43,209 bases of DNA, taken from positions 1 through 43,209 of IMG/VR virus record IMGVR_UViG_3300037264_004848. The stretch is one strand, 5' to 3'. The DNA comes from a virus. A program made the position numbers and the translations under genes. The notes beneath the pieces are model-generated. The model searched no databases. It saw only the letters and a program-made list of their open reading frames with translations, and had not been told where the DNA came from. Positions 31,463-40,000 of this stretch are shown here, piece after piece; the stretch's first letter is position 1; every line of letters starts with the position of its first letter.

Positions 31463-31497
31463 CCTGTCAAGGCTATTGGTTCACACGCGCGTGACGG

Positions 31498-31527
31498 TTG
31501 CGCGATCTCGATCTGGAGTCGTAGGAT
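31498..31527 (+). promoter_or_regulatory. Possible weak promoter before the 31538 gene
   Basis: TTGCGC (31498-31503), an 18-base spacer and TAGGAT (31522-31527) lie in the 75-base gap before the ATG at 31538, which also has GAGG at a normal ribosome-site distance. The -35 is poor. A separate promoter would suit a highly expressed capsid gene. Confidence 0.3.
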
Positions 31528-31537
31528 TCGAGGCAGC

Positions 31538-32767
31538 ATGGTCATCGCGGGCAAGAAATACGGGATCGAGGTAGGGCAGACGGCGGCTCAACGAAAGAAG
31601 GAGCTGCTCAAGGCGGTCGCGGAGGGAAAGCAGCTCGTCCTCGGGGAGTACAGCGAGCTGAAGGTCCTGCTCGCCGCAGAGTACCAGCCGCCCATCGATC
31701 CTGCGTGGCTAATGATCCCGATCCACCAGCTCGCGGACAGCAGTTTCTTGACGCGGCAGGGGCACGAGCTGGTTCCGATGATGGGTGCTCCGTATCCTGA
31801 GCCGGAAGAATTATCCGTCGTGACCCTGAAGCCTGGGCAGTATTTCCAGTCGAGCAATGGAGTTCAGATTCAGAACAAGGGCCACAGCGAGATCGTGGTT
31901 CCGGCAGGGCTCATCCTCGAGGCTCAGGAATCCAAGAAGAACATCGTTCTTGCTGAGGGTGAGATCGGAGTGCTTCCTCCAACACACGTGGTGATCGATG
32001 AGGATGATTTTGCTCCTGTACCGAAGGACAGCTATCCAGACCCGGACAAGCAGCTCCAGCTCCTCCCAGAGCTCGCTGCGCAGGAAGAGTACAAGGCGGT
32101 CCAGCAGGGCCTGATCGATGGGCTCTCGAAGTCCGGCTGGACGGTCGCGCGATCGAGCTCGAAGCTAGACGGGCCCGCAATCGTGGACGCCGCGATGGAC
32201 CTGACCGAGGCCATGGAGAAGCAGGCGAGCGAGCCGGCGTCGGTCCTCATGCACCCGAGTGTGCACGCGGACATCCTCAAGGAAGTAGTCGGCGCCGCGC
32301 AGGCGTCGACCGCGAAGTACCTCGCGAACGGCTTCTGGGATCCGTTCGACTCATTCGAGAAGAGGCTTGAGTCGATCAGCGTTGCGATCTCGCAGTCAAC
32401 CGCGTACGCGTCCGGAAGTCTCAACTCCGTGCTACTCGCAGCGAGTAACATCATTCTGGCCATGCTCGATTTCGGATACCTGGACTCGGCGATTGAGGGT
32501 GAGCTTCCCAAACGGTTGAAGCCGTACCTAGCTACCGGCTGCGGCGTGGTCTCCGTCTTCACTAAGGCGAGTGACATCGAGTCGTACCACGGCGCGCGGT
32601 GCTACGGCGTCGATCTGGACGGTGGTCCCGTGATCGATCGACTTCTAGTGTACGTGAGGCGTCCGACCAAGGCGCTCAAGGCGGGGATCATGCACTCCAC
32701 CCTCGAGGTGATCCCGAAGCAGGATCCGATGAAGTGGGATCCGTACAAAATGGAGTTGCTGGGATGA
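31538..32767 (+). CDS. Candidate major capsid or other abundant head protein
   Basis: 409 aa. Residues 1-45 are a charged helix (possible scaffold-like arm), and ~50-165 are beta-rich with many Pro/Gly turns. From ~205 there are helices and the stretch VLMHPSVHADILKEVVG, which resembles the spine segment of HK97-fold coat proteins. A hydrophobic helix-rich part and strand pairs with GCGVVSVF and GGPVIDRLLVYV then follow. Size, isolation behind a gap, and the position after the portal argue for a coat protein. The motif evidence is thin, and the true capsid may lie beyond the window. Confidence 0.4.
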   Translation: MVIAGKKYGIEVGQTAAQRKKELLKAVAEGKQLVLGEYSELKVLLAAEYQPPIDPAWLMIPIHQLADSSFLTRQGHELVPMMGAPYPEPEELSVVTLKPGQYFQSSNGVQIQNKGHSEIVVPAGLILEAQESKKNIVLAEGEIGVLPPTHVVIDEDDFAPVPKDSYPDPDKQLQLLPELAAQEEYKAVQQGLIDGLSKSGWTVARSSSKLDGPAIVDAAMDLTEAMEKQASEPASVLMHPSVHADILKEVVGAAQASTAKYLANGFWDPFDSFEKRLESISVAISQSTAYASGSLNSVLLAASNIILAMLDFGYLDSAIEGELPKRLKPYLATGCGVVSVFTKASDIESYHGARCYGVDLDGGPVIDRLLVYVRRPTKALKAGIMHSTLEVIPKQDPMKWDPYKMELLG

Positions 32768-33027
32768 GGATCCGAGTCGAGGCGACGCCGGCGGAGATCC
32801 GCGAGCGCGGAACCGAGGCGCTCGAGCGCGTGGCGGAGCGCCTCTCCGTCTTCTCTCCCGGCGCCGAGGAGGCGCTGGGGCTGATCAAGGCCGCGCGCGA
32901 ACCCAAGAGCACCGCCGAGCGCCACGCCGTCACCCACCACCTCCAGGAAGAGGCCTCGAAGCTCTACGCGCGACAGCTCGATCTCATGCTGGCTGAGATT
33001 TACCAAGTCATCGAGCGAGAGGTGTGA
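32764..33027 (+). CDS. Small helical protein upstream of the MuF-like gene
   Basis: 87 aa in an ATGA-type overlap with the previous stop. It is all helical, with a Glu/Arg/Leu-rich pattern (ERGTEALERVAERLSVF, HHLQEEASKLYARQLDLML), probably a coiled-coil bundle. It could be a scaffold or assembly chaperone for the next protein. No family. Confidence 0.45.
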   Translation: MRIRVEATPAEIRERGTEALERVAERLSVFSPGAEEALGLIKAAREPKSTAERHAVTHHLQEEASKLYARQLDLMLAEIYQVIEREV

Positions 33028-33028
33028 A

Positions 33029-36000
33029 GTGCGGCTCCTGACGCGCGATCAGCTTTTGGAGATCAAGGAAATTATCCGCCGGCACCACGCGGCGGTGATC
33101 GTGTCCGTCGCGGGCGCCACCGCGCTCTCCGAGGCCGACAAGCATCTTCTGGTCTCGGCCGGCATCCAGCCAGAGGAGCTCGGGACGATCGAGGAGAGCT
33201 ACCTCTTCGGTCGGGTGCTCGCGATGCGGCCGAAGGCGTCAAAACTCTCCTACCCCGACTTCAAGAGCCTGCTCGAGAAGAACCCGGTCCCGCTCACGGA
33301 GCACGAGGAGGCGGCGGTCAACGCTGCGCGCCACTCGGCCGGAACCCATATTCAGAATCTTGGGATGAGGATCGATTCTGACGTCACGCAATCCATCCTC
33401 GAGCAGGACGCGTCCCTGAGGGCCGAGCGCATCGACTCAGTCCGCGAGCACGTGGCGGAGGCGATCGCCAAGCGCGAGGGCATCCAGGCGCTCAGGAAGC
33501 GGCTGGGGGACTCGGTCGGGAGCTGGAACCGGGACTGGATCCGGGTGGCGGTCACCGAGCGGGCGCAGGCCATGAACCAGGGCAGCGCCGACGTCATCCA
33601 AGATCAGCACGGGGCGGAGTCGTACGTCTTCAAGAGGCCGCAACCCGGGGCGTGCGAGCATTGCCTGGCTCTATTCCTGGGACCGGACGGGCACCCGCGC
33701 ATCTTCAAGCTGAGCGAACTGACCGCGCACGGGCACAACCACGGGCGCAAGGCGAAGGATTGGCTGCCCACGATCGCCCCCGTGCATCCTCACTGCCGGT
33801 GTACCCTCGAGCGCGTTCCGCCCGGCTGGGGCTTCGACGAGTCCGGCGACCTCGTGCCCGGCGGGACCGGCGGGCGGCGCTACGAGTCGGCCGAGGAGAT
33901 CGAGCTCGCGCTCACCGGCGAGGCCGAGCTCCAGAAGGCGGGACGGGTTCGCGGTCGTCTCAACTACCGCGGGCTCCCCATCGCGATCGAGAATCCCGCC
34001 GGGAGCGTCCGGAAGTGGCGCGGTGGCGAGACGACGATGCTCGTCCCCTACGGCTACGTCGAGGGGACGCTGGGCGCGGACGGCGACGAGTACGACGCGT
34101 ACGTGGGCCCCGATCCCCTCGCCGAGTTCGTCTACGTGATCGATCAGGCTGATGGGGACGGCGGTTTCGACGAGCAGAAGGCGATCGTCGGCGCCTCCGA
34201 CATCCACCAGGCGCGGGCGATCTACCTCGCGCACCGGGACGACGGCGAGGCCGCTCTGCAGTCGATGGCGATCCTCCCGTTCGAGGAGTTCCGGGCCAAG
34301 GTGCTCGGGACCGGCAAGCCGGGGCTCATGCAGGACGGGCTCGTGAAGTCTCCCTCAAACGGGGCGGGCTATTTGAAGGATCGCGTGTTCTTTCTTCCAG
34401 AAGGCTTGGATCCTGAAGCACCGCTCCAGAAGGCCCTGAACGCGGAGCACGCGGCGGACGGGTCCCAGTGGGGCAACCGGTCCGTCCGAGGGACTCCGAA
34501 CCTCGGCTTCGGCTACGGGCGCACGGCGGGCGAGTCGGCGCGCACCAAGGCGGACGTTGCGTTCCCGGTCGAGGAGCTCGCGGAGCCGTACCCGCTCCTC
34601 TACGTGCCGATCAAGGACCCGACCATCTACGAGCCCGGCGAGCGCGAGCGGCAGGTGCGGCCGGTCGAGGTCCCCGACGGCTGGGCCGAAGCGCAGCAGT
34701 CCGTGCGCGACGAGGCGGGGCACAACGCGTTCGTGCTGGTCGAGACGGCGAAGCGGAGGGCGAAGGGTCGGATCACGAACTACGCCGACGTCGAGGCCGA
34801 AGAAGTCCAGAAGGCCGAGAAGGGCGAGCAGGTCTCGGGGCACAAGTACACCGAGCGCGAGTGGATGGTGGACCACTGGGCCTATACGTACGCGGCCGAG
34901 CGGGGCGGCAAGATCGAGGGGCACGCGATCGACCTGGACGCGGTCATTCTCAAGTTGCCGAAGGCGAAGCTCGCCGAGCTCAAGGCGTTCGCCCAAAAGC
35001 ACCACCTCGCGCACGAGCCGTTCGAGGGCGGCAAGTACGCCATGGTCCAGCTCAGCCAGTCCGAGGCGCATCAACTCCGGCAGCTCGCGCAGGCGAAGAA
35101 GCCCGCGGTCGTGCAGCAGGCCGAGGTCCAGAAGCCAGCCACAAAGAAGCAGGATTTTTGGAAGGGGGAGCCGGTCGACCAGAAGGATCTTTCTCTCCCC
35201 GCAACAAAACTCCTCCAGGCCGGGCAGGGCGTGACCGCAACGATCGGCGGCAAGGCGGTCAGCGGGCAGCTCGAGGGCTGGGACTACCAAGGCCGAGCCG
35301 TCATTCGCGCCGAGGGTCAGCGGCGGATCGCGAAGTTCTCGGACGTGAAGCCGAGCGGCGACAAGCAGCCGCAGAAGCGAAGCTACGACAAGCTCCAGAA
35401 GGGGCAGATCGTGCGCGCCACCGAGCGGCACCAGAAGCTAGTCAACGAGATCGTGGCCGAGGAGGTGCTTCCCGGGCGCCAGGCGTCGGCATATCTCGGA
35501 TGGCTCCACCAGCGCGGGATCGAGGCGTACCTGGTGGGTGGTGTGGTGCGCGATCTGATCGCCGGCACCTCGTCGGGACTCACTGACGACGAGGTCAAGG
35601 AGAAGATGAGGGACGTGGACATCGTGGCGGCGGCCCCACCGATGGTGGGCGTTAAAATGTTCGCCGAGCACCCCGTGGCTGGCGGCAAGAGCTACAACCA
35701 GGCCGGCGGTGTTTGGTCGGACGCGGGTAAGTGGGGGATGGTTCTCGCGGGCGGTGCGAAGGGCGGGTTCGGCAACCGCGAAGAGGGGCTCGACTACGCG
35801 AGCATGCTCTCCGCCGGAGCCTTCCAGCCCGTGATTCAGAATCAGGATGCTCCGGCCGAGCCGGACGTCGCCCCGCTCGACTTCGACCACGACATCCAGA
35901 AGGACGCGCGTCGCCGCGACTTCAGCGTGAACAGCCTTTACTATGATCCCCACAACCACGCGATCCTGGATCCCACCGGCTACGGCATCGAGGACGCCCA

Positions 36001-36379
36001 GAAGAAGCATCTTCGCGTCATCGCCGGTGACAAGGAATTGGTCGGGAACCACAACATCAGTTTTCGCTTCTGGAAGTTCAGGATTCGCGGCTACACTTCG
36101 GACAAGGAGAATATCCAGAAGATGCGGGACAGCTTCGCGCACTTCGCTGCGCACGGAAACGACTGGATGTCAGCGGAGAAGCTGATCATCACCGAGGCCG
36201 TGAAGGCGTGCGGGAAGGTCTGCAAGACGCCTCAGGACTTCCTCACCAATCTGCGAAAGGTGATGACGGAGGATGGCTGCGCGGATCTTTACGACAAGCA
36301 CGTTTTTCCTCTCGAGGACCAGATCAAGGCCGTCGCGAAGAAGGAAGCCACCAAGCTGCTCCTGCATGGGAGCGCCTGA
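33029..36379 (+). CDS. MuF/SPP1 gp7-type head protein fused to pyrophosphatase and nucleotidyltransferase domains
   Basis: 1116 aa, GTG start. Domain order: helical arm (1-160); gp7/MuF minor-head region (~163-262) with WIRVAVTERAQAMNQG and the Cys-His cluster HPHCRCTLERV; inorganic-pyrophosphatase-like domain (~307-435) with RGLPIAIENPAGSVRKW, YGYVEGTLGADGDEYDAYVG and VYVIDQ; an unknown middle with a WGNRSVRGTPNLGFGYGR segment (~480-500) and GGKIEGH (~628); and a CCA-adding/poly(A)-polymerase-like transferase (~818-1040) with VGGVVRD, the metal pair Asp862/Asp864 in DVDIV, RRRDFSVNSL and ILDPTGYGIED. MuF-type proteins are packaged and may be ejected, so the enzymes could act in the infected cell. 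Pyrophosphatase would pull the transferase reaction by removing PPi. The substrate (host tRNA 3' ends or other RNA) is unknown. Confidence 0.75.
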   Translation: MRLLTRDQLLEIKEIIRRHHAAVIVSVAGATALSEADKHLLVSAGIQPEELGTIEESYLFGRVLAMRPKASKLSYPDFKSLLEKNPVPLTEHEEAAVNAARHSAGTHIQNLGMRIDSDVTQSILEQDASLRAERIDSVREHVAEAIAKREGIQALRKRLGDSVGSWNRDWIRVAVTERAQAMNQGSADVIQDQHGAESYVFKRPQPGACEHCLALFLGPDGHPRIFKLSELTAHGHNHGRKAKDWLPTIAPVHPHCRCTLERVPPGWGFDESGDLVPGGTGGRRYESAEEIELALTGEAELQKAGRVRGRLNYRGLPIAIENPAGSVRKWRGGETTMLVPYGYVEGTLGADGDEYDAYVGPDPLAEFVYVIDQADGDGGFDEQKAIVGASDIHQARAIYLAHRDDGEAALQSMAILPFEEFRAKVLGTGKPGLMQDGLVKSPSNGAGYLKDRVFFLPEGLDPEAPLQKALNAEHAADGSQWGNRSVRGTPNLGFGYGRTAGESARTKADVAFPVEELAEPYPLLYVPIKDPTIYEPGERERQVRPVEVPDGWAEAQQSVRDEAGHNAFVLVETAKRRAKGRITNYADVEAEEVQKAEKGEQVSGHKYTEREWMVDHWAYTYAAERGGKIEGHAIDLDAVILKLPKAKLAELKAFAQKHHLAHEPFEGGKYAMVQLSQSEAHQLRQLAQAKKPAVVQQAEVQKPATKKQDFWKGEPVDQKDLSLPATKLLQAGQGVTATIGGKAVSGQLEGWDYQGRAVIRAEGQRRIAKFSDVKPSGDKQPQKRSYDKLQKGQIVRATERHQKLVNEIVAEEVLPGRQASAYLGWLHQRGIEAYLVGGVVRDLIAGTSSGLTDDEVKEKMRDVDIVAAAPPMVGVKMFAEHPVAGGKSYNQAGGVWSDAGKWGMVLAGGAKGGFGNREEGLDYASMLSAGAFQPVIQNQDAPAEPDVAPLDFDHDIQKDARRRDFSVNSLYYDPHNHAILDPTGYGIEDAQKKHLRVIAGDKELVGNHNISFRFWKFRIRGYTSDKENIQKMRDSFAHFAAHGNDWMSAEKLIITEAVKACGKVCKTPQDFLTNLRKVMTEDGCADLYDKHVFPLEDQIKAVAKKEATKLLLHGSA

Positions 36380-36606
36380 TGATCCCGGTCGTCACGATCT
36401 ACAAGAAGGCTGATGGTGTGTACCGCGCGCCCGACTTCCCGTTCACCGATCACGGCGACATCGTCGAGCTGGACGAGACGCAGGCGACGCAGATCGACGT
36501 CGAGGTCCGCGTGCGCGGCGCGCCAGTCAAGATGAGGGCCTGGACGCTAGGCACTGACGACGAGTGCCACATCGATTACAAGCAGTACAGCTCGCTGTTC
36601 GGGTGA
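36379..36606 (+). CDS. Small beta-rich protein
   Basis: 75 aa in a TGATG overlap with the fusion gene. Mostly strands (VVTIYKKADGVYRAP, IVELDETQATQIDVEV) with an aromatic end (YKQYSSLFG). It may be a small head or neck component. No family recognised. Confidence 0.5.
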   Translation: MIPVVTIYKKADGVYRAPDFPFTDHGDIVELDETQATQIDVEVRVRGAPVKMRAWTLGTDDECHIDYKQYSSLFG

Positions 36607-36614
36607 GGCGGAAG

Positions 36615-37037
36615 ATGACGAAGAAGCAACCCAAGATGGTGATCAAGATCGATGGACTTCCGGTCGGCCACGTCACGGGTCTCGCCAAGGCAGAGAGCAC
36701 GCCCGTCATCCCGTTCGATCCATTCGGCCCAGAACACGCCGTCCCCAAGCCATCGAAGATTCCGTATGCAGAGGGGAAGCAATTCTTCGAGATGAACTTC
36801 GCGAAGATGCTCTACGGCCACGATGTCTCATTCGCGCTGATCAAGGGCGAGGTGCTCGAGGACGAAGATGGCTTGCTCACCAAGCGCGGGATGGAGATCA
36901 TCGCGGAGTACGCCACCGCGTGGGTGAAGCGCGGCGCGCGGAGTCTCGAGCTCGAGCGTCGCTACCCGGAGTTCGGCGGATTTTTCTACGACCTGCGAGT
37001 TGATCCAGACCTGGCCGCAATGCACGCCGCGGGATAG
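36615..37037 (+). CDS. Unknown protein between head genes
   Basis: 140 aa with GCGGAAG just before the ATG. N-terminus basic (MTKKQPKMVIKIDG), Pro-rich middle (VIPFDPFGPEHAVPKP), then an alpha/beta half ending in YPEFGGFFYDLRVDP. Possibly a head-completion or packaged protein by position. It is followed nine bases later by the giant gene. Confidence 0.5.
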   Translation: MTKKQPKMVIKIDGLPVGHVTGLAKAESTPVIPFDPFGPEHAVPKPSKIPYAEGKQFFEMNFAKMLYGHDVSFALIKGEVLEDEDGLLTKRGMEIIAEYATAWVKRGARSLELERRYPEFGGFFYDLRVDPDLAAMHAAG

Positions 37038-37046
37038 TCTCGCGGC

Positions 37047-40000
37047 GTGGTCAAGTCAGCGCACGATGATCCGGTCATGTCTGCGTTCTTCAAGGCGGCC
37101 GGCGTAAAGGGAACAAAGGACTTGACAAAAGGGTCGGTCAAACTGAAGATCCCGGCCACAACCATGACGGGCACGCTCGCCGACCAAAAGGGGAAGATCA
37201 AGTTCAAGCCGCAACCGGCGCACGCCTTCGAGGAGCTGTCCAAGGCTGACTCCACGAAGGTCGCGCACCACACCATCAACTACGGCTACTGGAAGCACAT
37301 GCCGATCATCGCGCGCGGCCCTAAGGGCGGGAAGATCGTTGGCTACAGCAAGGGCAAGCCGATCTACGCCGGCACGCACGAGGCCGAGCAGCTCGCCCAG
37401 GTGCACGGCGAGCACGCGCAGCACGGGCACGTTCTGGACAAGGCGCTGGGTCTCGCCAAGGATTGGCTGAAGCAGCTCGGGATCCTCGCGAGCGTGGATC
37501 AAGCCGCGACGCCGTCCGTGATTCGCGTGAGCCCCGAGGACGGCAAGGCGCTCTCGGACGCGTTCGGCATCCATCCGGATAGCGTGACCACGCACGCCGC
37601 TACCTTCAAGTACGAACAGCTCAAGTCTCACGTCGGACACCCGCTCAAACCACGCCCGGAGGAGATGCTCCACTACGGCGCCAAGGTCGCGAGCGGGGAC
37701 CACGAGCACGACCCGTTCCCGGACCTCAAGACGCTCAAGTTGATCGAGGCCGGCAAGTTCAAGGGCTCGCACGACAACACGCTGTGGCAGGCACCCGACG
37801 GCCGGCGCTTCCTGTTCAAGAGCAAGGATCCGACCATCGCGCGCGCAGAGGAGGCGGTCTCGCGGATCGCCCGCTTCGTGCTCCCGAAGAAGGTGCCCGC
37901 CGCGCGTTACGTGAAGCTCCACGGCAGCGACGGCGCGCTGATCGAGGTGCTCGAGGGCCATGAGGCGGATCCAGCACACCAACTTTTAGATGACGCCTTC
38001 TACCAGACGCACTTCGCGGACCTCATCCAGCACCAGGTTCTGGACTGGCTCGTCTCCAACCACGACAGCCACAGCGGCAACATGCTGGTGCAGCCGGACG
38101 GTACCCTCGTCGCGATCGATAAGGGCCAGGCGTGGAAATTCATCACCAAGGACAAGCTGGCCGCGGACTACAAACCGCCGAACCCGAGCCCGCCGATCTA
38201 CAACCGGCTCTGGGAGCTGTTCCAGCAGAACAAGATCCTGGGATCGCCGGTCCCGTACGTCCAGGAGGCCGTCAACCGAGCGGCCGAGATGTCCGAGGAC
38301 CAGTACCGCGCGCTGATCGGTCCCTACGTGGCTACGCTCGCCGGCGGCACCGAGCAGGATCCCAAGCAGATCGAGGCCCGGCTGCTCGCGCGCTTCCAGG
38401 CGCTGCGTTCGGACTGGGAGAAGTTCCTCTCCAAGATGGAGGGGGCACCAGTCACGCTCTCCTCTGTCCAGAAGCCCGTCCCGAAGGAACCGCCGCCGGC
38501 GATGATCATCCCGCTCGAGCCGGTCGCGGCTCCCAAGCCGAAGGAGCCCGTGAAGGCCCCCGCCCCCTTCGGCCAGAAGGTGGCCGGCTGGCCGGTGAAG
38601 AAGGGCGCGGTCACGATCCACCATCCCGGCTCGATCGCCCCGACTGGCTGGGCGAAGGGCTACCCAGGTCCTGGGTTCAGGGCCGAGGTCGTCTACAAAG
38701 GCAAGCCGTTCCAGATCTCCTTCGACGCCGTCGGCGGGAAGCTCGAGGCCTTCGTCGAGTACCCGGACGGGACCAAGGCCAACTTCGACTCGCCGAACAA
38801 GGCGACCGACTCCTTCTATCTGTGGTCGAACGGCCTGCCGCTCACCATGAGCTCGACCGAGAAGAAGGCGAAGAAGATCTCGTACAGCCCGACCAAGATG
38901 CTCCAGCTCGACAAGTTCCAGGCGGAGCTGGCGGGCGTGGGCCTCGAGTCGACCAAGCCGGCGAGCAGCAAGACGGTGGCCGAGATCGAGACCGAGTCCC
39001 CGGGCACCCAGCACCAGGCCGAGCTCAGCGCGTACCACGTGACCGGGGCGATGCCGGACGGTCTGGTCACGGATCCTGGATCGCTGCCGTGGGACGTCCA
39101 GAACCACCTCAAGAACCACGCGCAGACCAAAGTCGGGCCCCAATGGGAGGGCCAGCTCGCACCCGGCTACGCGGTGAAGAAGCAGCTGGGGGACCCCGGC
39201 AAGGGCCCGGTCATCATCCTAGCGAGCTACTACTCGGATCAGGGACCCGCGTACAAGACTTGGGCGATCGCGCCGAGCGGCGACGTCGACATGACGGGCG
39301 ACTGGATTGCATCCGCCCTGCCTTCGTTCATCAAACCGGCGATCGCAGCGGCCGATGTCCAGAACGTCACCAAGGCCAAGATCCAGAACACGCAGACGAT
39401 TGACGAGAAGCAGGGCCAGTCCCCGATCGCGGAGCCCCAACCGAAGGCGAAGGTCAGCGAGCCCAAGATCAAGCAGGCGACCAAGGGTCCTCTCGCTGCG
39501 GGCACCGTGGTGAAGGTCAAGAAGAAGTTTCAGGACGGCAAGGAGAAGGAGATCGAGCTCCACGCGCTGCCGGATGGTTCGTTCAGCTTGTTCGTCCCGA
39601 AAGATCAGGGCACCGAGCAGACCACGCACAAGACCATCAGCAGCGCGGCGAAGCACGCGTGGGTCGCGACCAAGGGCTACGGCTCGGTCGCGAACTACGA
39701 ACTCGGCGTGAAGAAGAAGGCCCCCGGCGTGAACTGGCCCTTCTTCGGGCTCAAGAGCGCCCCGGCTCCCGCTCCTGCCCAAGAGGCGCCCGCCTCGCTC
39801 CAGGTCACTCCAACGGCCCCCAAGGAGCCCGGAGAGGCCAACTGGGAGGCCATGCCGCCGCCGCAGGAAACGAGCTGGTGGGCGAACCAGCCGCTCGGCA
39901 CCATCGTCGAGTACAGCGACGACGCGGGCGCTAAGAACGTGGCCACCAAGACGGTCACGGGCTGGTCCGTCAGCGTGAACGGCGGTGCGCCGTACCACGA

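Noticed and set aside
37123-37156. TTGACA with a 17-base gap to GAAGAT, resembling the promoter series
   Set aside because: It lies inside the giant coding frame, lacks the A/T-rich upstream block, and the -10 match is poor.
38132-39403. Plus-strand frames of 300-420 codons over the region 38-42.5 kb
   Set aside because: They are Gly/Arg/Pro-rich shadows. The third frame is continuously open and carries the kinase-like and beta modules.
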